Positions 1-9,700 of a stretch of DNA of 64,000 nt are shown here, piece by piece. The notes under the pieces were generated by a model, which was given only the letters and a program-made list of their open reading frames with translations, made no database searches and was not told the origin of the DNA. The first letter of the stretch is position 1; every line of letters starts with the position of its first letter. Source of the stretch: Ga0077536 sp035325705 (GTDB lineage Bacteria > Pseudomonadota > Gammaproteobacteria > Ga0077536); the NCBI GenBank assembly GCA_035325705.1, contig DAOKZI010000013.1, positions 62,001-126,000 on the forward strand, written 5' to 3'. Position numbers and translations under genes: made by a program.

Positions 1-445
1 CCTCGACGCCGGCGCGATCGCGGAACAGCTTCAGCGTGCCGCGCGCGGCGTGGTCGTAATCGCCGACGACGGCGGCGCGCAGCTCGTCCATCAGCGACAG
101 CGAATAGCGCGCGAGGTGCGCGTTCTTCTCGAAGTTGCGGTAATAGCGGGCCGGTTGCGAGTGACGGAGAAAGCGCAGACCCCAGCCGATCATCCCGGGC
201 AGCGCGCGCAGCCGGAACAGCAGCGGCGCGTCTTCCTTGCCGAGCATCTTCAGCGCGTGACCGAACACGCCGGGCTCGTTCCACGGATTCGCCTGGCTCG
301 CGTGCAGCATGCCGCCGTTGGCGAAGCTCGTCTCGCGCCCGGGCCCGGGCGCGCGATCGATGACCAGCACCTCGCAGCCGTGGCGACGGAGATACCAGGC
401 AGTGGTGAGGCCGAGCAGGCCGGCGCCGATCACGACGGTACGCAT
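1..445 (-). CDS. FAD-dependent D-amino-acid dehydrogenase (DadA-like), C-terminus cut off by window edge
   Basis: Only the first ~148 residues are in the window; the gene runs off the left edge. The translation starts MRTVVIGAGLLGLTTAWYL, a dinucleotide-binding GxGxxG fold for FAD, followed by an acidic residue ending the second strand (VLVID) and an ETSFANGGMLHASQANPWNEP stretch. That NGG...PWN.PG pattern is typical of the DadA small-subunit family, which oxidises D-amino acids to 2-oxo acids and passes electrons to the respiratory chain at the inner membrane. The ATG start at 445 diverges from glucokinase. It could also be another glycine/D-amino-acid oxidase family member; the substrate cannot be told from this fragment. 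Confidence 0.8.
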   Translation of the reverse strand, partial: MRTVVIGAGLLGLTTAWYLRRHGCEVLVIDRAPGPGRETSFANGGMLHASQANPWNEPGVFGHALKMLGKEDAPLLFRLRALPGMIGWGLRFLRHSQPARYYRNFEKNAHLARYSLSLMDELRAAVVGDYDHAARGTLKLFRDRAGVE

Positions 446-604
446 AGCCGCTCGATTCTAACAGGCTGCCGAACGCGCGCGGCGGCGTCTTCCGGCGGCC
501 TCCGACCGCGGGCGGCGTGCCGACGCGGCGCGACACGCCTCGCCTCTTGGGTCGCGACACGGGGCAGCGCAGAATGCCGCGAAGTGCCAGTAGGGGAGAT
601 CGTC

Positions 605-1561
605 TTGATCCTGGGAGCAGACGTCGGCGGAACGAAGAGCCTGCTGGAGGCGCGTGCCGGCAGCACGCGGCTGCTGCAGCGGCGTTACGAGAACGACGAC
701 TATGCGAGCTTCGACGCCGTGCTCGACGACTTCCTGCGCGAGCTGCGCCGAACCTGCCTGGGCCTCATCGAACGCGCCTGCATCGCCGTCGCCGGCCCGA
801 TCGCGGGCGCGGGCACGAGCCAGCGCGCGACGGTCACGAATCGACCCGAGTGGCGGCTCGAGGCGGGCAGCCTCGCTCAGCGCCACGGGCTTGCCCAGGT
901 CGTGCTCGTCAACGACTTCGCCGCCGTCGCCTATGGTCTCGATGCGCTCGCCGCGCGCGAGCGCGTGTGCCTGCAGACCGGGCAGCCCGTGGCCGACGGC
1001 CTGCGCCTCGCGCTCGGTCCGGGCACGGGCCTCGGCGTCGCGGCGCTGGTCGACGGGCGCGTGATCGCGAGCGAGGGCGGGCACCTCGCGTTCGCGCCCT
1101 GGGACGCCGAGTCGCTCGCGCTGTGGCGCTATCTCGGCGGCGAACGGCGGCGCGTCAGCAACGAAGACGTCGTCAGCGGCACCGGCCTGCTCGCCTGTTA
1201 TCGCTACTGCGTACACGCGACCCAGGGCATCACCCCGGACGTCGCCGCCCCGGCGATCGTCGTCAAGCGCGCGCTGGACGAGCATGACCCGGTGGCGCGC
1301 CGGGCGCTGGAGCTTTTTGCGCGCTGTTTCGGCTCGATCGCCGGCGATCTCGCCCTCGCCTTTCTGCCGCGCGGCGGCATCTACCTCGCCGGCGGCATCA
1401 CCGTCCGCGTGCTGCCGGCCCTGCAGGGCAGCGGTTTTCTCGAGCGCTTCACGGCCAAGGCCGAGCATGCCGGTCTGGTCGCGACGCTGCCGGTGCACGC
1501 CGTCCTCGCCGAAGACGTCGGCCTGCGCGGCGCGCTCGGCGTCGCCGCCCGCGGCCTCTGA
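605..1561 (+). CDS. glk: Glucokinase
   Basis: About 318 residues, the usual length for the bacterial Glk family, which phosphorylates glucose to glucose-6-phosphate with ATP in the cytoplasm. The N-terminus has the phosphate-binding motif GADVGGTKS; LVNDFAAVAYG near residue 100 holds the catalytic Asp; a GPGTGLG loop and EGGHLAFAP follow, both family hallmarks; GGIYLAGGI lies near the C-terminus. The reading frame stays open far upstream, but the TTG at 605 is preceded by a clear GGGGAG ribosome site at 593-598 and begins right at the conserved fold. The upstream open stretch overlaps the divergent dehydrogenase and is not coding. An SDR gene follows 30 bp downstream and may be co-transcribed. 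Confidence 0.9.
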   Translation: MILGADVGGTKSLLEARAGSTRLLQRRYENDDYASFDAVLDDFLRELRRTCLGLIERACIAVAGPIAGAGTSQRATVTNRPEWRLEAGSLAQRHGLAQVVLVNDFAAVAYGLDALAARERVCLQTGQPVADGLRLALGPGTGLGVAALVDGRVIASEGGHLAFAPWDAESLALWRYLGGERRRVSNEDVVSGTGLLACYRYCVHATQGITPDVAAPAIVVKRALDEHDPVARRALELFARCFGSIAGDLALAFLPRGGIYLAGGITVRVLPALQGSGFLERFTAKAEHAGLVATLPVHAVLAEDVGLRGALGVAARGL

Positions 1562-1591
1562 GACCGCATCGAAACGACGAGCGAGGACAAC

Positions 1592-2341
1592 ATGGCGAAC
1601 AAGCACCTCATCATCACCGGCGGCAGCCGCGGCATCGGGGCCGCGACGGCGCTGCGCGCGGCGCAAGCGGGCTATGAGGTGCTGCTCACCTATGTCGGAC
1701 AGGCCGCGGCCGCGGCGAGCGTGGTGGCCGAGATCGAAGCCCGCGGCGGCCGCGCGCTCGCCGTGCAGGCGGACCTCGCCGATCCGGCCGCGATCGAGCG
1801 CGTGTTCGCGACCAGCGATCGCGAGTTCGGCCGGCTCGACGCGCTGATCAACAATGCCGCGATCACCGCGCCCCTGATGCGGGTCGAGGAGATGAGCGTC
1901 GAGCGACTGCGCCGCGTGTTCGAGATCAATATCCTCGGCAGCGTGCTGTGCGCACAGGCGGCGATACGCCGCATGTCGACGCGGCACGGCGGACACGGCG
2001 GCGCCATCGTCAATCTGTCCTCGGTCGCGGCCCGGCTGGGCTCGCCCGGCGAGTACGTCGATTACGCGACGAGCAAGGGCGCCATCGACACTTTCACGCT
2101 GGGCCTCGCACGCGAGATCGCCGCCGAAGGCGTGCGCGTCAACGCGGTGCGTCCCGGCCTCATCGAGACCGAGATCCACGCGAGCGGCGGCGATCCCGGC
2201 CGCGTCGAGCGCCTGAAGAGCCGCCTGCCGATCCGGCGCGGCGGCACGGCGGACGAGGTCGCCGCCGCGATTCTGTGGCTGCTGTCGCCGGACGCGTCAT
2301 ACGTGACGGGAACGCTGTTGGATGTAACGGGAGGACGTTAG
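1592..2341 (+). CDS. SDR-family NAD(P)-dependent oxidoreductase
   Basis: A classical short-chain dehydrogenase of 249 residues. It shows the cofactor-binding GGSRGIG near residue 10, the NNAA motif near residue 90, the catalytic Ser in NLSSVAA, the YATSK catalytic Tyr/Lys pair, and the RPGLIETE segment after it. It ends with the DVTGGR C-terminus common in this family. It probably interconverts a carbonyl and a hydroxyl group using NAD(P)H. It follows glk by 30 bp, suggesting one transcript, perhaps for sugar or polyol metabolism, but the substrate cannot be read from the sequence. Confidence 0.85.
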   Translation: MANKHLIITGGSRGIGAATALRAAQAGYEVLLTYVGQAAAAASVVAEIEARGGRALAVQADLADPAAIERVFATSDREFGRLDALINNAAITAPLMRVEEMSVERLRRVFEINILGSVLCAQAAIRRMSTRHGGHGGAIVNLSSVAARLGSPGEYVDYATSKGAIDTFTLGLAREIAAEGVRVNAVRPGLIETEIHASGGDPGRVERLKSRLPIRRGGTADEVAAAILWLLSPDASYVTGTLLDVTGGR

Positions 2342-2457
2342 TCGACCTGTCTTAAGCGTTTCCAAAGTAACACCGGCCTAGACTGACACGTAGCGCCCTG
2401 CTCGCACTATGCAAGAAAACTCAAGGGCGGGTACCGCAACATGAACGCTGAAATCGC

Positions 2458-2802
2458 ATGGCAATTGCTCAATACGATCCGGGCAGCCCAGATTCACCGC
2501 CGCCGATGCTCGAATCCGGTTACAGTGCGCCGATCGGCCGCAAGGCGGCCTCGGTTCTCCGCCGCTACGAGTTTCCCGCTTTCAGCGCCGAGTACAAGGC
2601 CGAGGACCATGAAGCGATCCTCGCTTTCGACGACTCGCATCCCCACTGCATCGACGACCCGAGCCGTCTGTACGACCCCGACATGCCGAACGTCGGGGCG
2701 AACCTGGTGGAAACACCGCGGCCTGTGCCGGCTCCGCCGGCCATCGCGCTGTTCGTGTCGACGCTCGCCAGGTGCGGTCTACGGCGTCGCAGCGCACCCT
2801 AA
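2458..2802 (+). CDS. Hypothetical protein with a sorting-signal-like C-terminus
   Basis: A 114-residue frame with credible composition (SGYSAPIGRKAA, DDSHPHCIDDPSRLYDPD) between two convergent genes. No family was recognised. The C-terminus runs PVPAPPAIALF, a short hydrophobic run, then a GLRRRSAP tail. That order (Pro-rich turn, hydrophobic stretch, Arg cluster) resembles PEP/VPxPA-CTERM exosortase sorting signals, but the hydrophobic stretch is short and no N-terminal signal peptide is visible. The ATG at 2458 has no good ribosome site. An ATG at 2441 in another frame has one, but its product is implausible after about 15 residues. Existence as a gene is uncertain. Confidence 0.4.
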   Translation: MAIAQYDPGSPDSPPPMLESGYSAPIGRKAASVLRRYEFPAFSAEYKAEDHEAILAFDDSHPHCIDDPSRLYDPDMPNVGANLVETPRPVPAPPAIALFVSTLARCGLRRRSAP

Positions 2803-2815
2803 CAAGGCGCAAGAT

Positions 2816-2838
2816 GGGGACGGCGTGCAGCCGTCCTC
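2816..2838. terminator. GC-rich hairpin between convergent genes
   Basis: The sequence GGACGGC-GTGCA-GCCGTCC forms a perfect 7-bp stem with a 5-nt loop, extendable by two more pairs (one G-U). It lies in the 73-bp gap between the small protein ending at 2802 and the secreted protein ending at 2876. Neither side has a strong U-run, so it may be a weak or bidirectional terminator or an RNA stabiliser. Confidence 0.45.
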
Positions 2839-2875
2839 ATCCGGTTGCATCGAAGCTTCAGACATGTCGCCACCA

Positions 2876-3310
2876 TCAAGCAGCGGGCGCCGGCCCGAGC
2901 GACAGCACCAGCGTGTCGCCGGCCGTCATCTCGTGCGACAGACTCAGCGTCAGCCACCGATAGCCGGCGCCGCGGCGCTGCAGCGCAGCCTGCGAGATGC
3001 GGCGCATGTCACTATGTTCGACCACGCCCTTGTCGTTGACGACGGCCAGACGCACCGTGTGTGCGCGATGCGGACCGTGAATACCCTGGCGCACTATGCG
3101 CACTCGTACTTTCACGTCACCCGCGACTTGTCGCGCGTCAGCCACGGCAACCCGCATGGTGCGATCGCCGGTCGGCAGCACGGTGACGCTTATCTTGCGG
3201 CCGCCCTGAAAATCCGCCGCCGCGGCGCCGCCGGCAGCGGCGAGCCCAAAGCCCAGCAGCAGCGCTTTCAAGTCGAACGTCGCGGAACGGGCCTTCGATG
3301 TCGTTTTCAT
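2876..3310 (-). CDS. Small secreted/periplasmic protein of unknown function
   Basis: A 144-residue protein with a basic N-terminus (MKTTSKAR) and a hydrophobic, Ala/Gly-rich signal segment ending AAAADF, predicting Sec export with cleavage near residue 32. The mature part looks like a beta-rich domain (KISVTVLPTGDRTMRVAVADAR) with no cysteines and no obvious metal-binding cluster. An excellent ribosome site (GGAGAGGAG) precedes the ATG. It diverges from the response regulator of the adjacent metal-efflux locus with about 88 bp between starts. It may therefore be a periplasmic accessory of that locus, but that is inference from position only. Confidence 0.7.
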   Translation of the reverse strand: MKTTSKARSATFDLKALLLGFGLAAAGGAAAADFQGGRKISVTVLPTGDRTMRVAVADARQVAGDVKVRVRIVRQGIHGPHRAHTVRLAVVNDKGVVEHSDMRRISQAALQRRGAGYRWLTLSLSHEMTAGDTLVLSLGPAPAA

Positions 3311-3398
3311 GTCTCCTCTCCTTCAGTCTTGCGACGTACGAAACGATACGCATGGAAGCTTTGAGATTCCTTAATTTGCAGTGGACAGAGCTGACTCG

Positions 3399-4064
3399 AT
3401 GCGGCTGCTGATAGTCGAAGACTCGACCGTATTGCGCGCGTCGCTGGGCGCGCAGTTGCGCGAACTGCGCTGGAGCGTCGACGAAGTCGCCGACGGCCAC
3501 AGCGCGCTCGCCCACCTAGACCGGTATCCGTACGACCTCGTCGTGCTCGATCTGACGCTCCCCGGGATCGACGGCCTGCAAGTACTGAAGCGCCTGCGGG
3601 CCAGCGGCTCGCAGACCCGCGTCCTCGTGCTGTCCGCACGCGACCAGGTATCGGACCGCGTCGAGGCACTGAACGCGGGCGCCGACGACTACTTGATCAA
3701 ACCGTTCGCGTTCCAGGAGCTGGTCTCGCGTCTGCAGGCCTTGATGCGACGCCGAATCGATGCCGGCCTGCCCGTCATCGAGATTGGCAGCCTGACGATC
3801 GACCCGCGCACGCGCATCGCGGCGGTGGCCGGAAGCGATCTCGGCCTCACGCCCAAGGAGTACGGCGTGCTCGAAGCACTGCTGCGCAACCGCGGCCAGG
3901 TGATGAGCCGCGAACGACTGTTCGAATACCTCTACGACAGCCGCAGCGAGTCCTCGGACAAGGTGATCGAAGTTCTGGTCAGCACGCTGCGCGCAAAACT
4001 GGCGGCGGCCGGGTTGCACGACCTCGTCAAGACCCGTCGGGGGTTCGGTTACCTTGTCGACTGA
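3399..4064 (+). CDS. OmpR-family response regulator
   Basis: Receiver domain (about residues 1-115): acidic pocket in LLIVEDS, phospho-acceptor Asp in VVLDLTLPGIDG, conserved Lys in YLIKPF. A winged-helix DNA-binding domain follows (LTPKEYGVLEALLRNRG, then KVIEVLVSTLRAKL and TRRGFGYLVD). This is the OmpR/PhoB layout of metal-responsive regulators such as CzcR and CusR. The ATG at 3399 starts directly at the first beta strand; a GTG at 3381 in frame would add six residues and neither has a strong ribosome site. It overlaps the histidine kinase start by 11 bp. The pair very likely controls the RND efflux operon 1.5 kb downstream. Confidence 0.88.
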   Translation: MRLLIVEDSTVLRASLGAQLRELRWSVDEVADGHSALAHLDRYPYDLVVLDLTLPGIDGLQVLKRLRASGSQTRVLVLSARDQVSDRVEALNAGADDYLIKPFAFQELVSRLQALMRRRIDAGLPVIEIGSLTIDPRTRIAAVAGSDLGLTPKEYGVLEALLRNRGQVMSRERLFEYLYDSRSESSDKVIEVLVSTLRAKLAAAGLHDLVKTRRGFGYLVD

Positions 4065-5442
4065 TCGATCCGTCTCGCTGCGCCGCGCGCTGGGCCTGCG
4101 CATCGTTCTCGGCGGCGGGCTGCTGCTCGTCCTGCTCTTCGAGGCGCTCGACTTCACGATCGATCATGAGATCTACAGCCGCTTCGACGAGGCGCTCGTC
4201 GAACGCGGTCGCCTGCTTGCGACCGAGTCCACGGGCACGGTGCTGCCGGAGCGTCGCATGCCGACCGAGTGGCCCGAATTCCGGGCCGGCCAGCACACCG
4301 ATTTCTTTCAACTCTGGGACGGCGCAGGTCAGACCCTGAGCCGCTCACCGTCGAGCGGGGCGCGCGACCTCGCACGACCCCCGTCGCCACCCGGCGCGGC
4401 CCCGGTTTTCTATAATCTCAAGCTGCCCGATGGCCATCATGGGCGGGCCGCGGCACTGCGACTCGGCGACGATGGCACGGTGTTCGCAATCGCGTCCGAA
4501 CGAGAAGCGCTCGACGCGCTGGAGCGCCGGATCCATCTTGCCCTCGTGCTCACCATCGGTGCGGTATTGGTCCTGATGGTGAGCTTTGTGCTCATGGCGG
4601 TGCGCCGCGCGTTGCAGCCACTCGCCGATTTTGGTGCCGATACCGAACGCCGCGCCAGAGAACCGTCGACCGCGCCCTACGATCTGCGCGCACTGCCGCT
4701 GGAACTGCGGCCGGTGGCTTCAGCGCTCGACGATGCCTTCACGCGCCTCGCCCGCATGCTGCTGAGGGAGCGCCGGTTCGCGCGCGACCTCGCGCACGAG
4801 CTGCGTACCCCGCTCGCCGAAATGTTCGCGCTCATCGAAACTCTGCCGGCCACGCAGGAGCCTTGGCACGAGGCACGACACGTTCAGCTCACGCAAACAC
4901 TGACGGGCATGACGCGCATCGTCGACGGGCTGCTTGCGCTGACGCGCTACGAAGCGGGGATCGACAAGCCCGCGATCGAACCGCTCGACCTGGTGTCCGT
5001 CGTCCGCGCGCAGGTGCAGGCACAGAACGCGGATGCCACGCGACGCGGCCTGACTTTCGACGTGGCGCTGCCGGCAGAACTGTGGGTCATGGGCGACGAG
5101 CTGCTCATCGAGCGCATCGTGTCGAACCTGCTGCGCAATGCGGTGTTGCACGCACCCGAGGGCGATCGCATCGGCATCCACAGTGTGGCGGGCGCAGCGG
5201 GGCTGTCCCTCTGCTTCGAGAATGCAGCGCCAGCTTTCACCGTCGCCGACATTCCGCGCCTCGGTGAACGGCATTTCCGTGCCGGCGAAGCCTCCGCGAG
5301 CGGAGGGCATGCCGGCCTCGGGCTCGCGCTGTGTACCGCGCTCGCCGAGCAGCTCGATCTCGCACTCGCCTATGCGCTCAGCGACGGGCGTCTGACCGTC
5401 GAACTCGCAGGGCTGCGCGCGCTCGATGGGGAACTCCTCTGA
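4054..5442 (+). CDS. Sensor histidine kinase of the metal-efflux two-component system
   Basis: A 462-residue inner-membrane kinase. A first transmembrane segment (IVLGGGLLLVLLFEALDF) and a second near residues 162-185 bracket a periplasmic sensor loop of about 130 residues. Next come a linker, the dimerisation/phosphotransfer box with His248 in LAHELRTPL, and an ATPase domain with the N-box (NLLRNAVLHAP) and a GHAGLGLAL G2-type loop. The G1 box is weak: FENAAPAF replaces the usual DxGxG. It starts with TTG inside the end of the regulator gene, so the two are probably translationally coupled. The loop has no obvious His-rich metal site, so the inducing ion is unknown. Confidence 0.87.
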   Translation: MSTDRSVSLRRALGLRIVLGGGLLLVLLFEALDFTIDHEIYSRFDEALVERGRLLATESTGTVLPERRMPTEWPEFRAGQHTDFFQLWDGAGQTLSRSPSSGARDLARPPSPPGAAPVFYNLKLPDGHHGRAAALRLGDDGTVFAIASEREALDALERRIHLALVLTIGAVLVLMVSFVLMAVRRALQPLADFGADTERRAREPSTAPYDLRALPLELRPVASALDDAFTRLARMLLRERRFARDLAHELRTPLAEMFALIETLPATQEPWHEARHVQLTQTLTGMTRIVDGLLALTRYEAGIDKPAIEPLDLVSVVRAQVQAQNADATRRGLTFDVALPAELWVMGDELLIERIVSNLLRNAVLHAPEGDRIGIHSVAGAAGLSLCFENAAPAFTVADIPRLGERHFRAGEASASGGHAGLGLALCTALAEQLDLALAYALSDGRLTVELAGLRALDGELL

Positions 5443-5507
5443 TCCCGCCCGGGCTCGAGAAAACTCCACAAATGCAGCGTTTCCGCGAGCCATGGATGGC
5501 CGTCTCC

Positions 5508-5532
5508 GAACAAGTTCCGAAGGGAGTTGTTC
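5508..5532 (+). terminator. Inverted repeat between the two-component genes and the efflux operon
   Basis: GAACAAGTTCC-gaa-GGGAGTTGTTC can pair 10 of 11 positions (one mismatch, one G-U) with a 3-nt loop. It sits 65 bp after the kinase stop and 73 bp before the adaptor start, in the 162-bp gap. It is followed by CAGCGTTTCCTT rather than a clean U-run. It could be a terminator for the regulator transcript or an operator for the efflux promoter. Confidence 0.35.
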
Positions 5533-5604
5533 AGCGTTTCCTTACGCGAGATCTAAACTTGGGACCTTACCCTCTGACCAGCGTCTTCATCTGACACGTA
5601 TCCC

Positions 5605-6705
5605 ATGCAGCATTCATCCCGTTCATCGATCACCCGCCGGCGGCTGCTTTGCGCGCTCGCCGTTGGCCTCGGCCCCGTGTGGAGCATCGCCGGCAGCCGG
5701 GCTGCAATTGCGGCTGACACCGAGATCCTCGCGCTTACCCCGACGCAGCGGCAGGCACTCGCCATCGAAGTGACGCCGGCCGCGCCGGCCGCCAGCATCG
5801 CGATTGACAAGCTGCTCGGCAGCGTGACCCTGCCGCTTGCCGGCACGACCGTGATCGCGAGTCCTTATGCCGGGCGTATCGCGCGTCTGCGCATCGACGA
5901 AGGCGAACGCGTGACGCAGGGTCAGCTTCTCGCAGTGATCGACAGCCGCGACTTCGCGGACGAGCGGGCGCGCCTGGCCGAAATGGACAGTCGCGCGCGC
6001 GTCGCGCACCAACAGGCGGCGCGCGACCGACTGCTGGTACAGGAAGGCATCCTGGCGCGCGCACGGGCGCTGGAGAGCGCCGCGACGGCGCAACAGATGG
6101 ACGCGACACGTCAGGCACTCGCCGCGAACCTCGGTGCGGTGACGGCGGCCGGTGCCGACGACACATTCGCGAGCTTCGAGCTGCGCGCGCCGCACGATGG
6201 CATCGTCGTGAAACGATACGTGCTCACGGGCGAGCGCATCGACGCGCTGGCGCCGGCCTTCGTGCTCGCGACGAGCACGGCGTGGCGGGTCGAGGTCCAC
6301 GTGCCGGTCGCCTTGATACCGCGGCTGGATGAGGCGGCGCGCCTGCGGATCGGCGCCCTCGAGGTACCCATCACCGGCCGCGGATTGGCGCTCGACGAGC
6401 AGACGCAGACCGTCATCGTGCGCGGCGTGCTGCCGCCGGATTCAGGCTATGTGCCGGGTCAGCAGTTGATCGCGAGCCTGCATCTGCCGGCGCCGCCCGG
6501 CGCCGTTCAGATCCCGCGCAGCGCCCTGATGCACGGGCCCGACGGCGCCAGTCTCTTCGTTCAGAGCGAAGGCGGATTTCGTCCACTCGCGGTCATCGTC
6601 CTCAGCGAAAACCCCGAAGTCGCGGTGATCGAGGGCGCGGTCGCCGCGGGCGACGCCGTAGTCAGCAAGGGCACGAGCGCGCTCAAGTCGCTGCTGGAGC
6701 GCTGA
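5605..6705 (+). CDS. RND efflux periplasmic adaptor (membrane fusion protein, CzcB/CusB type)
   Basis: 366 residues. The N-terminus carries a signal with a twin-arginine-like TRRRLL before a hydrophobic stretch ending AAIAA. Next are the lipoyl half-motif (VIASPYAGRIARLRIDEGE), an alpha-helical hairpin rich in Ala/Arg (about 105-175), the second lipoyl half (FELRAPHDGIVVKR), and beta-barrel and membrane-proximal domains. Such adaptors bridge the inner-membrane pump to the outer-membrane factor. No Met- or His-rich metal-binding N-terminus is visible, unlike CusB or CzcB. It is 1 bp from the pump gene and heads the four-gene operon. Confidence 0.88.
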   Translation: MQHSSRSSITRRRLLCALAVGLGPVWSIAGSRAAIAADTEILALTPTQRQALAIEVTPAAPAASIAIDKLLGSVTLPLAGTTVIASPYAGRIARLRIDEGERVTQGQLLAVIDSRDFADERARLAEMDSRARVAHQQAARDRLLVQEGILARARALESAATAQQMDATRQALAANLGAVTAAGADDTFASFELRAPHDGIVVKRYVLTGERIDALAPAFVLATSTAWRVEVHVPVALIPRLDEAARLRIGALEVPITGRGLALDEQTQTVIVRGVLPPDSGYVPGQQLIASLHLPAPPGAVQIPRSALMHGPDGASLFVQSEGGFRPLAVIVLSENPEVAVIEGAVAAGDAVVSKGTSALKSLLER

Positions 6706-6706
6706 G

Positions 6707-9700
6707 ATGCTGTCGCGCCTCATCGAATGGAGCCTGTCCCAGCGCCTGCTCGCACTGGCAGCGACGCTGGCGCTCGCCGCCGCCGGCGTTCACTCGTACC
6801 TGTCGTTGCCGATCGATGCGTTTCCCGATATTTCGCCGACGCAGGTGAAACTGATCCTGAAGGCGCCGGGGATGACGCCCGAGGAGGTCGAGAACCGGGT
6901 CATCGTGCCGCTCGAGCTAGGGCTTCTCGGCATTCCGCGCCAGGTCATGCTGCGCTCGTCGGCCAAGTATTCGATTGCCGATCTCACGATCGATTTCGCC
7001 GAAGGCACCGACATCTACTGGGCGCGGCAGCAGGTGGCCGAGCGCTATGCCGACATTCAGGGCGATCTGCCCGACGGGGTCGAGGGCGGCCTCGCGCCGC
7101 TTGCCACTCCACTCAGCGATCTCTTCATGTTCACCATCGAGGGCGGCGATCTGTCGCCGCAGGCGCGACGCACGCTGCTCGATTTCACGCTGAGACCGGC
7201 GCTGAGGACGATTCCCGGCGTCGCCGACGTAAACTCGCTCGGTGGCGAAGTTCGCACGCTCACGGTGGTACCGGATCGCGAGGCGCTAACGCGGACGGGC
7301 CTTGGCTTTACCGACCTCGTGGCCGCCATCGAAAGCAACAATCGAAACGATGGCGCCGGGCGGCTGGCCGACGGCGAAGAGGCGCTGATCGTGCGCGTGG
7401 AGGGGGCGGTCCGCACGGCCGCCGATCTTCGGGCCATCGTCGTTGCCGAACGCAATGGCAGCCCGGTGCGGCTCGGCGACGTCGCCGACGTGCAGACGGA
7501 AGGTCTCACGCGCTACGGCGCCGTGACGCGCGACGGCCACGGAGAGGCAGTCGAAGGCCTCGTGATCGGGCTACGCGGCGCGAATGCATCGGCGGTGGTA
7601 GCGGGTGTACGCGAGCGACTGACCGAGCTCGCGCCGTCCTTGCCGGCGGGTGTCGAAATCGAGGTGTTCTACGACCGCAGCGAGCTAATCGCACGGGCCG
7701 TCGGCACGGTGACCAAGGCCCTGGTCGAGGCAAGCGTGCTCGTCGTGATACTCCTGCTCCTGTTCCTGGGCGATTTGCGCGCGGCGCTGGTCGTGACCCT
7801 GTTGCTGCCGCTCGCCGCGCTTACGACCTTCGTGCTGATGCGCCTTTTCGGGCTGACTGCGAACCTCATGAGCCTCGGCGGCCTCGCGATCGCCATCGGC
7901 ATGCTGGTCGATGCGGCCGTCGTGGTAGTCGAAAACACGATGACGCAGTTCCAGGCGCCCGGCGGTGCCAGGCTGCCCAAGCTGCACCTCGTGTATCGGG
8001 CGACCGCCGAGGTCGCACCGCCCGTCGCGGCAGGCGTCATCATCATCTGTCTCGTGTTCCTGCCGCTGCTGAGCCTGTCGGGCCTGGAAGGCAAGTTGTT
8101 CGCGCCAGTGGCGAAGACGATCGTCTTCGCACTCAGCGGCTCGCTGCTGTTGTCGCTGACGGTGGTGCCCGTCCTCGCGTCGTATCTTCTCGCGCAGCGC
8201 GCGCATCACGAGCCCATACTGGTACGCGCGCTCGAAGCAGGGTATCGGCCGGTGCTCGCCGCCGCCCTGCGCGCGCCGCGCACAGTCGGGTCCCTCGCCG
8301 CCATCCTTCTCGGCGTCGGCACCCTTGCCTACATGAATGTCGGCAAGACTTTCATGCCGACGATGGACGAAGGCGACCTGCTGGTGCAGCTCGAAAAACT
8401 GCCCTCGATCGGGCTCGAGGAATCCGTGCAATCGGACCTGCGCGTGCAGCGGCGACTGCTCGCCGAAATTCCCGAAATCGATCACATCGTGGCGCGGATC
8501 GGCGCCGACGAACTCGGTTTCGATCCCATGGGGCTGAACCAGAGCGACGTCTTTCTCCAACTGAAGCCGCGCGAGGACTGGCGCGTGCCGGACAAGGCCT
8601 GGCTCGCCGACCGCATCCGCGAAGTGCTGGAGGAGTTTCCGGGGATCGATTTCACGTTCACGCAGCCGATCGAAATGCGCGTCGCGGAGATGCTAACGGG
8701 CAGCCGCGGCGACGTGGCGGTCAAGGTGTTCGGTCCGGATCTCGCGACCCTTGGCACGCTCGCGGCGGGCATCGAGCGGACGTTGAACGCCATCGAAGGC
8801 AGCCAGGACATCTTCACGCTGACCAACGATGGCGTGCAATACTTCACCACGCGTATCGACCGTATCGCAGCCGGCCGCGCCGGGCTTTCGATCGACGACA
8901 TCCAGGACGAGCTGCGCGCACAAATCGAAGGACGCCGCGCCGGTACCGTCCTCATCGAAGGTCGGCGCACGCCGCTCATCGTGCGCGGCGCAGAGACGCT
9001 GCGCGAGGACCCGGCGGGCCTCGCGCACGGCAGCCTCAGCAGTGCCGACGGCACCACGGTTCCGCTCGCCCAGGTGGCCCGCCTCATGCGCAGCGACGGA
9101 CCGGTCAAAGTCGATCGCGAGAACGGTTCGCGCTATACCGTCGTCCAGGCGAATGTCGCCGGGCGCGATCTCGTGGGCTACGTCGCAGAGGCGCGCCGGC
9201 GCGTGGCCGAGTCCATCCAACTGCCCGGCGGCTACACCGTGCAGTGGGGGGGGCAGTTCGAGAACCAGCAACGCGCGGCAAAGCGGCTTGCACTGGTGGT
9301 GCCGGTGGCGCTGTCCCTGATTTTCGTCGTGCTGTTCATGACTTTCGGATCGGCCCGTCAGGCCTTGCTCATCCTCGCCAACATTCCGTTTGCGCTCGTC
9401 GGCGGGATCCTGGGGCTATGGATCGTCGGGGAGTACATGTCCGTGCCGGCGTCGGTCGGGTTCATCGCGCTGCTCGGGATCGCGGTACTGAACGGTCTCG
9501 TGCTGGTCGCGCATTTCAACCAGCTACTCGCCGCCGGCATGGACATCGCGCGCGTGGTCGAGGAAGGCGCGCGGCGGCGCCTGCGACCAGTCATGATGAC
9601 AGCCGCCATCACCGCACTCGGACTCGTGCCGATGCTGTTCGCGACCGGCCCGGGGTCGGAGATCCAGCGTCCGCTGGCCGTGGTCGTCGTCGGTGGCCTG

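Noticed and set aside
50..604. Open frame upstream of glucokinase, giving a 503-residue protein
   Set aside because: Residues before 605 are low-complexity and lie antisense to the dehydrogenase-like gene; the TTG at 605 has the ribosome site and begins the Glk fold.
458..2179. 573-residue minus-strand frame antisense to glk and SDR
   Set aside because: Arg/Ala/Asp-rich shadow translation without motifs, opposite two well-supported genes; typical of GC-rich DNA.
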